This document shows positions 49,301 to 61,300 of a stretch of DNA of 64,000 nucleotides, piece by piece. The position numbers were made by a program, and so were the translations under genes. Origin of the DNA: Dipylidium caninum (taxonomy: Eukaryota; Platyhelminthes; Cestoda; Cyclophyllidea; Dipylidiidae). The notes below the pieces were generated by a model that saw nothing but the letters and a program-made list of their open reading frames with translations, was not told the origin of the DNA and made no database searches. Position 1 is the stretch's first letter. Each line of letters opens with the position of its first letter. The DNA lies in NCBI GenBank assembly GCA_017562135.1, contig QEYB01001208.1, positions 620,001 to 684,000 on the forward strand, given 5' to 3'.

Positions 49301-52300
49301 AGAGTGCAATGTCATTATAGACATCAGGTTTTTTTGAAAAGCTAATTAAATGACAAAGTTAGACGCTGATTAGTTGGCTTCCTTTATGTTCCGTAGTAGT
49401 TCTTTATGAAACGTATATTTTGTAGCTTTTTATGTCTTGTTTTGTCTTTATGGGTTTGAGTATTTTCAAAATGCGGTTTATGACATTTTGATTACAGTGA
49501 ATTTTTAGTAGTTTTTTGACGTTATTTATAACGAAACGTGATACTTAATAGAATGGTAGATGTATCATCGCCCTGCAACTCGCACAAATCGCAGCACGAC
49601 TCCATTTCTGTTGGTTTGTTTGTAACGGGTTTTGCTTTTATCCCGTGAGATGTTAAAAAAATGTTCAGCTTCACACCGTCGTCTATTTTGTACATTCATT
49701 GACTCATCATATTTTATGTATTACCCGTAATGTGCACCCGGGGAATGAGCTGAGGGTCTTCTGAATCGCATTTCGCGAATTCGTCGTGGGGCTAATGCAA
49801 CCACGAAATTAATAGCTCGTCGCGCGCAAGAGACTTACACATTTCGCCCATTACCCTGATGCAAGAGTGGCCGTGAAACAGCGTTTCTCGATTTTGCGTT
49901 TACCCGAGAAATTTTGCGCCAAGAAAAGCAAAAATTTGGCGAACCGATAGAGGAGCGAGCTGAATCGACAGTGATGCCTACTGCTGGTGACCTAAAAATC
50001 TTATATTTGCGACCTGATCCATGGAACTGCGAGTCCAGCGGGGTTAACGATCACCGTAATGTTAGGCTTAATGGTCGTACGTGTCTATTCTCCTCTGGCG
50101 CCTACGAATTACATACTTTCGATTTTTTCCTCGTTTTTCGCCAACTTATTCTTTAAAATTTTTTTCGTGCATGTGGAGGTGTACATATCATAAACCTTAC
50201 TTTCACGCTATGCAGGCCTTCCTTCGTGAATTTCTACTTTATGATAAACCGACAAGGCAAAATGATTATGTCATGCATAAATGCTTTTGTGCCCAACCAG
50301 CTACTATGATTTTATAATCATGTAAAAATACGCTTTCTGCAAACAATCAAGTCTTCAAATTTTTTGATGAATGTGTAATAGTAACTCTCTTGGTAATCCT
50401 TTTCTATTTCTTCCTCCCATGAACATGAATATTTCTTAATCGTAATCCGACCCTTGCGCTCGGAAGGCCGTTGTTTTAATTGGGATTTATTTTGCATTTC
50501 TTCTGTCAAAATGCACTACTGATCCAATTATTTACCCGTCAAATTAACTATTTTTAGATGAACCCCGCAAAGACGGGTAGGAGGCTGAGGCTAATTGTCA
50601 GACGGCTTGTCGGCGTTTTGTTTTGTTTTTGAATTAGTTTAATACCAACAAATATATCAGTACAAGGATTGTTACATGTTAACAATGAATTAATGCGAAA
50701 TGTTTAGTTAAGACCGAAGCCTTCACTGGAAAAATTGTCACACACCTTATAGTCTCTTACCAAAGCCGTAGACTAAGAGCTTTACATTTTTCATCTTTTT
50801 GCACTGTTCCCTTATTTTTTTTATTGACTGCCGAAACTTTGAAAGAAGACGTTTCAAATTATGGAAAGGTTTAGCTTTACCTTACTCATAACGCCTATAT
50901 TTGATAAGATTTTCGGTAATTCCGAGTTTATTGGTCCACCATCTCCAAACCCCGATGTCTTTTAGCTTAAGAAGTTTTAAAACACGGCCTTTGAAGTATC
51001 ATGTTTTTGAATGAACATTCACGTTTGGGTATACCAATCAAATATTTATGATAGATGAGATCCCAAGTAGGAACTCATATAATTATTCAGTTCGAGCAAC
51101 TTATTACGCTACATTACAGTTTTATTATATTTTCTAGATTAGACTCTTCACCAGTTCAATATTAAAACGAGAGTAGGAGCGTTCTTGAGTGGTCTGCTTG
51201 GTGCTATTAGAGAAATGAGGCTGCGACGCACTGCCGTCGGAGAAAGTGATAGAGTCGAGCAATCTGCACAGTACTCGAGATGACATTGGTTCCAACGTCT
51301 AAAGATAATAAGGCGGTGTTTTTCTTGGAAACATTCATGTCACCTTCAGTTGTTAATGATGAAGTAGTCAAGCTACTGCAATCTTGGTAAGAGTGGTTGC
51401 TTCCCTTCAAATAGTGATTACTGTCTTAGTCCTTTGTGAAGAGTGAAAATTTAGTAAAGATTCATGATTTGGGGATATTTTTTCATCGCAATTCATCATT
51501 CGAAGTTGTGAGGGTTATGAATTCTTCCAAAGAATTTACAATAGTTAGTTCGGTTCTTATCTTAGTAACAGAATGATTTAAGCAAACATGAGGCGCATTT
51601 TACTACCCGCACTAAGCATTGCGACGCTGTAGCCCACATTTCTGCATCGACTACCATTCGTCGTCCAAGAGATGAGTCAATTCCGGTTAGGTATACTCGG
51701 ATCCCAACTGATGTTCTATGTGCATCATCAATGTGCAGAATACTCTATTTCTCGTCTCTTGTGGTACACACACACTATAGAATGATGCTTGACAACCGAG
51801 ACATCGTGTTAAGAAATGGAGTAAACTTTTAATATTCTTTCTGCGTTTTAGCATTTACAGTGTTGCCTAGACTGTCTATTTTTGACCTCCGACGTATGTG
51901 TCTGTAGGCATTTGTAGACATAGGTGTTTAGTTTTGGGGAGGAAGTACTGAGATTGTTTCCGATTTCCTCGACGAGGGTGCTTTCATTCTGTATAGAAGC
52001 TGTCCATTAGTCTATCATCTCATGCACGTCCAGCGGTGTTCCCGCGTTCCTGTGGGTGTTGCAACAAGAACTTTGGTTTGTAATCATCTTAAGCACTTTT
52101 ATCGTTTTCCGTTTTATATTTATAGTCGTCAAAGTCAATTTGTCCAATCACTATTCTCTGGAGGTTTATATTCGTATAGTCACTCATTTTATGTAAACAG
52201 GGTTTTGAAGTAATTTTTTAGGTAAAACATTCTATTAAAGTTTGTACTGCGCAATTCATTAGCCCCATGATCGAGCTCACTAGGATTGGAGCCACTAGGT

Positions 52301-55300
52301 GGAGTAACAGGTGATTTGTTTTTAGACGCCCTAGTTGGACAAACTACACCACGACGACACTGTGGAATACATTGCTAGGGTCAACGCTTCGTCTTTCCGA
52401 TGCCCATGCCACTCTTTCAGATATCTTCGGGAAGCACATGGTTCAACGCCTTACTGATATGGATGAGGACGCAAATCGGCTGCATAAACAGGTACATTCA
52501 TGCCTTCATTAATCCATATTTTTTCCCTGTACCTGAATTCTGGTCGGTAAAATTACGCTATTGTAAATTGACAATAAAATTTCTGATTTTGATACACTAA
52601 GGATACCTGAATATTGCACTATTAAATGTTTTTACCGTAAATTAGATAATCACTCTCTGGTTTACATACGTATATCTTGTCATAATTCCCTGTTTTATTC
52701 AACATGATTCCCCCCCCCCTCCCCGCCGCTTAAAACACTTTAGTTTGTACTATCACATGATACATTTTTAAAGTATACAACTGGATTTCTCCAAATTCTA
52801 TTTTTTGAGCGATGCTGAGTCTTGTGAGTTCAGGTGCACTATTTGCCCCTGCTTTTTGTCCTTTTTTTCTGACCTAATTCAGCGGCCTGATGTTATATCA
52901 CTTACGTATACATACGCAAATGTTTTGTGCTGCGTCGTTAGTACACTTTTCAGGACATGGGGCGGACAGCACCCATCCTCATTCCTACCGGGCGTCCATG
53001 AAGCATTGGGCAAGTATGGTCTCAAAATGACAACTTTCACATACTTTTCTATCGCTGGTTCATTGCTCGTGAAAATGTTTGTTTACGTAAGACTAGATAT
53101 TCCATTCTCCATTTGAACCCAGCGCATTTAAACTGCTCTTGCGCTGTGAGGGGGGTGTATCATTGCGGTATATACGGTCGTTTCGGTAGGAAAAAGTAAT
53201 CAGGCCCAGTTGGTTGTAAAGCCATCGATATCGTACTCGTGACAGCGAGCGTCTCCGTATCTCGCCCATGAAGGGATCTTTTGAAAAACCTGGTGATTTT
53301 GCAATCTGACCATTTTTCCGACTACCCAATCCTAATAGTAGCTTATTTCCTCTTTACTTATTCCCAATATTGCTTTCATTCCGGCACCAATAAGTCACTG
53401 AGGTCAGAGCGCACTCGTTAGGACTATTGATGAACTTAACATTCGCGGTACGTGTACGGCTGATCTGCCCCCCAGGATGTCGATCGCGATCCCATTTTTC
53501 GCATTTGCCCGACAATTAACGTTGGTAAATAATGGGCTACACATTGTTACATTTTAAACAATTTGCTCAATTATATAGGTTCTACGGGGAATTTCTGTTC
53601 GTTTCTATGACAACTTTCGACGCTTAGCACATGTTTATTTGACGCATGTTCGGCGCTCTACTTTTTATCGCTTAACGTATACATACTGACGGAACAAATT
53701 AACTAAAACAAAGTTGATTCACGTTAGTCTTAAGTTTGGAGTGGTAGTGTAGCCATGCCTACTTATGAAGTTCATTTAGGCCACTATACGAATTCATACA
53801 GAAGATAGTTTGACAAATTTGAAACAGATGATTTCGACAAAGATGTTGTTAGGACCATGTTGGAACAAGATTATCTTCTGACAACATCGGAGCTAACAGA
53901 AAGGTTTAATTCAGCTCAGTAAAGCATTTCTGACCGTTTTCAGAAAGTATGATTGATGGGGAAATAGTCAAGATGGGTGTTACATGAATTAATTCAGAAG
54001 AAATCGGATGATCTAATCGTTATATGCACATCTCTGCTCACGCGGAACAAAATCGAGCCCTTGAAAAGTGAGTTACCTACGAAAAAATCATGAGTAAAGG
54101 GACATATTGTGACCCGGAGAACCTGGTCCTTTCACCCCTTAACCAAATTTTACCTTGAAAAAGATTGTTGTGTATACAATCGGACATTCGAGAACCAGTG
54201 CATAATAAACTTGTAAAAGTGAACGAAAGCTCAATTCAGAGAGGTATTGTCAGCAAGTGGATATGTTAAAGGCATCAGTTCAAGAAGAGAGGCCGGGGAT
54301 GTTTAAGAGGAAGGACATGATACAGCATCATGATAATGTCAGGCAACATGCGGCTTTGGAGACTTGTCAAAAAAATTGCAGATCTGGACTGAGAAATTCT
54401 GTCGTATCCACCATATTTCCCGGACTTAGCACTCTCCAATTATTACTTGTTTTATTCCTCACAAAATTTTTTGAAGGAAAAAAATCGAAAACGAAGAATG
54501 TATCAAACAAGCACTGGTTCCACTTACATAAGTACACAAATTGCCCTCACACCGGCAAGAAGTCATTAATAATAATGGCAATTATATTGTGTGATAAAAT
54601 TTATTGGCAATAAGAAAAAATATTATGCTCTTTATTCCAAAAACGGACAGAAATTCCCAAAACCTGATTTTAATAGAAGAGTATAACTGGGTTCTGTTAT
54701 TATTTTCACTCGTTGTATCACATACTACGCTTGGATCTTGTTTCACTTTTTTCTAAGTACATCGTAGGCAATCTTATTGCTGTTAAGTGAAGTTTACGAT
54801 AAAGGTATCGTTCAAAGTTGACATTTGATTTAAATCTAATAAAAATGTCTTGTTTTAACATGTGTCCGTACTAGATTTTTTCATTTGTTTGCTTGGGTGT
54901 AGTGTCGCGAGATGATGATACGTTGCCAGGAGAAGGTCTTCTCCAACATCGCCAAGCTTCAGTCCGATCAGCGGGAGTACGGCCAGCGGCAAAGCACTCA
55001 AATGGATTCCGATCGCATTTGTAAACGCAGTGAAGAAAAGCTTACAACCGCACTTAACTATATTCAATCAAAGAAAAAAGAGCCCGAGAAGAGCCAGAAG
55101 TTTCGCCGTGCTCAGGCTGACTATAATCAAGTGCGTTAGCTTTTCCCATCACCCTATTCAGGAGTGGTATACATTCCTGTGGAGGGTTTAACGTTTGTTT
55201 ATTGGATGTTATTAAACAAATTTACAACCCGATATTTGTTTTTACTGATAGCGCGGACGTTAAGCGTGATTTTATGTTAAAACAGGATTATATTTTTATT

Positions 55301-58300
55301 AAACTACTGATAGTATTTGGTTGGCAGCTAAGTCATTGCGATTTTTCCATTGTTTTTATTGACGTGTTCAAAGCATTCTAACCCATGTTTTTTTTCATTT
55401 AGACTTCTGCCTTTAATTTATTAACAATTAAATCATATAGTTCTGTAGTCTTATTTTTATTTTATTTTAAAATGAAGGAATAGACATGCACTTAAGACAT
55501 TTTATTTCGGAAAAGACAAGAACGCATCCCAAACACAAGTTGTGTGCCTTGAAGGAAAGGCAGTGTCAAAATAGGTTTTGCCAGATTTTGTTCTGATTTT
55601 TTTACTGAAAAATGTTCATTGACCGGGCTGTCCAGTTGAAGTCAATGAGGCCCACATCAGTCGAGGCAATCGTCGATTCAGCAAAACGCATGACACTGCA
55701 GAGGTGCTCAGATGGGAATCGAATCCATGTGTTAAAAATGAAATTAAGAAGCTTGGCTATGTTAGCAAACTCGATCGTTGGGGTCACTCACCATTTGAGG
55801 AAATTCATTTGGTGCAGCGCATTAGGAGCATCTGCGATTCGGTGTATCTGAAAGGCAACGAAGTTATCCATTTTTGAAAAGACTGATTACTGGTGATTCC
55901 AAAGTTTATGGTTTATAACGACGTTAATCGGAAGAATTCGTGACTGATGCAAGATGAACCAACCCAGACGACATTAAAAGCAAAAATTTGCCAGAAGAGT
56001 TTATGCTGTCACTCTGGTTGGATTATAAAAAGAGTTCTGAAAACTTTTACTAAACGATCAAACGATCAATTCAAACGTGTACCTTCAACAAATCGCCAAA
56101 CGAATTAAGCAAAGCGGTCAGAGGTGGCAAATCGTAAGAGTGTTGTTTTGCACTCTGTTAATGCGAAGTCCCACACATCTTTGGACCTGTCTTCCCAGAA
56201 AATTATGGCGTTTGGGTCAAGATGTGCTGACACATCCGCCATGTAACTTGACCTTACGCCTTCAGACCACCGTTTATTTTGTGGTTCCATGCATAACTTC
56301 TTAAATGCAAAATTTTCAGTGACGCTAATGGTGGCAAATCACACTTAATTCAGTCTTAGTATCAAAAATTAGGCATTTTATGAACGTGCAATTATGACAC
56401 CGCCTGAACGATGGCAGAACGTCATTGACAAAAAGGACGGTATCTACTTGAATTTGGTTATATTTTTTAGCAAAAATTGTAGATTTCATTCTTATTTAAG
56501 TCTTCAATCACTTGGTTACCGGCCCAGTATTACCTTATTTTTTTCAAACAAAGCGATTTTTGCATTTTTTACTTTGCTATTCATTTATAATCTCATATTT
56601 GATGTTTTTATTATCAATGCACCAATTGCTTTGAATTGAAACTAGGATATTAACTTTCCATCTGTCAGAATTGTAATAAACTTCGCAAACCTTGTGAAAT
56701 ATTGGTTTGTCATAATTCTACGTATGCATCAAGTTCCACCACTTATGACTCTTTGCACTCCATAACTTAATGAATGTTTTTTGTGCGTTTTTTCAGAAGT
56801 GTCAAGCTTACGAGAATACTGTTCTGGCGACAAACCATGCGCGCAATGAATACCTCATCCAACTATGTGCTGCCAACCAGAGCGTTCATCGCTACTTCAC
56901 TGATGAGGTCTCTGACATTCTCGACGTGAGTTGCTTTTCTCCATTTTGTCACCTAGACAAAAAAATTAACAGCTACAATACACGTTTTCCATTTTAAAAA
57001 TTTATTATTTATTTGTTCAGAAAGTGACTAAAGACACTTTTATTCACTAGTCGCTGTAAAATATCGTAATACCATTTGGTGAACTTGGGAGTTTTGATAG
57101 CCCATCGTTGTGTGAAACCAAGAGGTGCGACCCCATTACATCATCGATTTCAAACTCGTGGTACTTAGTGCACGTTAATATCAGACGTATAATGAGACGA
57201 GAGGTGAAATGGTCTCAAGAAAAATATTTCACGTTGTACAGTGTATGAGCTGCGGCTTACACAACAGCCTAGCACGCGCGGCGATGATGCATCTAAGTTG
57301 TGAGGAGGCCATGAAGACCTGTCATGGGTTGGTAGGTGAGGCAATTAACCGCAACATTACCGCGTTGGACTGGAGAGCTGACAAGACCACATTTCTGCGG
57401 CGCAATGAGGCCGCTTTCTCTCGACCCCCTGCCTTCATGTTTCTACCCTTCAAGGATGACTGTGTGAGTTCCTATTCCTTCACGGTCTTCCCCAACTGGT
57501 CACAATTTTATCCATCTTACAACCACTTGAGAATTTAAGAGTAGTTTTCCAGGCGCATAGAGTGTCTATTAAGGTGAATTCGGGTTTATCCACTAGGGTT
57601 TGGCTTTCTCCCTATGATTTCACCCACCTTTCTCTTATAATTTCGGTTTCGCACTTGTTACAGTTGCCTGACAAATTTCACTTATTTACGTAGATTGTTC
57701 TATTTACTGAGAGAAGTCACTTTCTGTTGGTATTGTTTGCTCGGAGCTATGTGTGTAAAAGGCGCACATTATAATTGAGTCATTGTCTACATTGACCAGA
57801 AACGGGTCCCGAACACGTTATGATTTTTGTTACGTAGATAAAAACCATCGTTTGTATTTATGAGTGAATCTCTAAGGCATTTGAATTATCATTGCTTGGC
57901 ATTCATTATTTCTAATGACAAGTAGTGGTTGAAGTACGGTATAGACAACTTTTTTTCACTTATAAGTGTCTCAGGTGGCTGTTGTGTTTGCGTTTGATAG
58001 AAATTCTTCTGGACTTACAATCGATTCAAATAGCGTAAATTCAACACAATTTATCAAACATATCCCCAAACTTACGCCGAAACCAAAGGAACAATATCCT
58101 GCACTTAGACCTTTGAATTATTTCCACAGCATACGGTATTTTCGCGCCTTTTAACCTGTCAGCCGCTGCCCTGATCAAATCATTTTGCTGCTGTCGCATT
58201 CATCCAGGTGTCGAGTGTGTGTACAAGGAAGTCTTTTTAATTTCATGATCATTTTCATTTCGGCGTTAATGAGTTCTTATATATTCATTATTCGAGGAGT

Positions 58301-61300
58301 CGGAAGTGACCGCAGTTCCCCCACTGCGTGACAGTCTGGCCGCCACCGCCGCTGATTTGCGAGCTAATCTCGATCAACTCAAGGCGTCGACAGAGGAAGC
58401 ATGGAACAACTTGCAAGACGTACTCATTTTCCTATACACAATTTTTTTTCACGCTCCATTTCACTACTTTACAAAAACTGTTTCAAGATTGCACAATATT
58501 TGCTCTCTGATTTCAATTTCACTAAATGCACTTGCTAGCATTGGAGATACCATTACACTACTTTTGGAAATCATTCACAAATTAGACAAATCCTTTGCGA
58601 TTAAGTGCACCTTATGCAATTATCCCACATGGTACATACACTAAAAGTAATTCCACTTCTATGACTTTATCATGTGTAGCGGTAGAGAGATGTTGTACCC
58701 ATTCCCTACTTGGACCTGTATTTAATCAAGGCTTAAATAAGTGAGTAGCATATGTCTCTAATTGGCTCCCCACTCGCCTAGGATTGATGCCAGTCAATAA
58801 GGTAAAGGATTTATTAACACTGTAAATAACATGTCCTCAGAAGGAAGGCAAATCATTTAATTATTATCCAACGATCGTTTTAGATCGAAAAGAAGTTGTT
58901 GGTACTAATTAACCAAAATGACTACGATGTATCCGAATTATTCACGGATCCCACATTCTCCGGTAAGCGCCGTCGTCGCCGGTCGGTTAGTCCGGTGAAC
59001 GGGGATACTACAAGACCTCTACCCACCAGCCCCAGTGCCAACACATCCGGACCTGCCGCCGCCGCTTCCTACTCTTCGCTCAATAAGGGAAGTGCGGGGG
59101 TAGGTGGAAGCAGTGGGAGTGGAGGTGGGAATACCCCCCTCTCTTCCTCCTTACCACCTGAAGAAATGGGTTCTAAGGCTTCTGTCGGCTCATCTGGTGC
59201 TGAGATTCAACCTGGACTCTACTTGTCAATGCGTACCGCCTATCGTGAACAGCGGATCAGAGAGGAGCGGATCTACATGGAGGTATGTGGTTTTCCAGCA
59301 TACGAAGTATAACTTCGACCTGATCGCGTTGATCAAGTTAAAAAAGCATTCTTATTATTCCATTGCTTATCAATTCGCCTATCGGGATCATGTGTGTAAT
59401 TTAAGCTGAACTTCAGTATATTTAACATTTGTTAGCCCCGATTCCCCTTCCCTTTTTTAGCGGTTCTCTGCATACACGCAAGAAATGCACCGTTGTGCGG
59501 TAATGCAAGCAAAGCTGTCAGAAATCGAACGGGCTCTAGCGAAGCAGCAGCCAGTAACATCATCTAAGTCCTCAAAGAGGCCTTCGGTTCTTCACGCGCA
59601 ACTTTCATCACCACCATCTCTACACATACAACGTCCTTCCTATCTTTCCCCACTCCCCGGCGGCGGTGGTGATGATGCGGGTTCGACGGTAACTGCATCG
59701 ACGCCGTCAGGCGAGGCAGGTTTGAAGACGCCTTTTGGCACACCACCACCACCACCGCCTCCTGCTACCACCCCACCACCCACTACCATTGCTGGCGCCG
59801 CTGTGGGACCAGCCGCCTTTGTTAAGATAGCCACTCGTCGCGTCCTCCAAGTTCCTAATGTTGGCCGACCCAAACTCTTCGGAGGCACGATCGACGAATA
59901 TGTTACCAAGACAGGCGAACAAATTCCCCGTGTCGTGTTATCATGCATCCGGGTTATCAATCTTTACGGTATGTTGTCAATTACTACTGAAATCGATCTA
60001 AGTGTCATGTTATTCAACCCATTAACAAACTGGTTAACTAAACTTCTTATGCGGTAGTCCAAAGTGTTTATCCTCATTTTCATTTCAGAGACTATAAATA
60101 TTAAGTGACCCGGTTGAATAAAGTCACAGTTTCTCAAGATCGGTCTAACTAGCTGATCATGTTCAGGCTGAAACAGAAAAAGTGAAGTAGTTTAATGTTT
60201 TACAGGCATGCACCACCAAGGTGTGTTCCGAGTTCCTGGCAGTCAGACCGAGATAGCCAACTTTAAGGAAGCTTTCGAGTACGGCGAAGACCCTCTGGTT
60301 GGTCTCTCTGATGCTCGTGATATCAATTCTACTGCGGGCCTGTTAAAGCTCTATTTCCGCGAGTTGGGGGAACCGCCATTCCCAAAAGCGGTTTTCATGG
60401 AACTCGTTAAAACCGTCCGTGAAAGTGAGTTTCTCTCTAAATCAGTTATTCATTACTAAAATTGTTTGACTTGACAATACAAAAACTTCCAATATGCCAG
60501 GGTATTTTATGTTTATTATTTAATTCCCCTTCGCGAAACTGACTTGGTGAGAGAATTGACTTTTTGCTAATAGTTTAAAGTTCCGAAAATGTTCTGACAG
60601 TATACTGGCGACCATTTACTTATTTCTTCAACAAAGTACAGGTAATTTCCGGTAACTTAAGCAACCAAAATGGATAGGACTGGCGTTTTTAAGAGAAAAC
60701 TTTTCATTTATTATTTTATATGTGCTAGTCACGTTAGATCCATTCCTGATGACATTCTGAAACACTTTTTTTACTTAATATAACGCTACTTACACACGAA
60801 CCCTGCACATTTTTGTATAGAACGCGATTCTGACGAGTGTGTGGATCGACTGGCGTCAGTAATATCCAGCGGTCTTTCTCATTCCGTATTTATCGTCATG
60901 CGCTACCTTTTTGCATTCCTTAATCAGTAAGTCGTTTTCTAACTTTAACTACGAATTGCGTTTATAAGTTGCATTTTGAACGGTTTAGGTTATTTTACGT
61001 TCTCAAATCGGCGTGGTTTCCGTCTAGTAATCGGTGTAATATTGAATATAGAACTACTCCCCCTATAGGAAATTGATTGTTGGTGTAGCCTTGCAGAATA
61101 CTCCGATGAGAACATGATGGACCCATACAACCTGGCAATCTGCTTTGGGCCCACACTGATGCCGTCACCACCAGATCTGGATCAGGTGGAGTTCCAGTCA
61201 AACGTGAACGACGTAGTTAAGTTGTGCATCAACCACCATCGACGGATCTTTGATCCTACGGTGCCGGGTGTGTACTACGAGAAGTTTGCAGCCTACGCAT

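Noticed and set aside
55712..55735. B-box-like ATTCGATTCCC on the minus strand suggesting a tRNA
   Set aside because: It lies within mariner relic B, and no acceptor stem or A box is found at the right distance.
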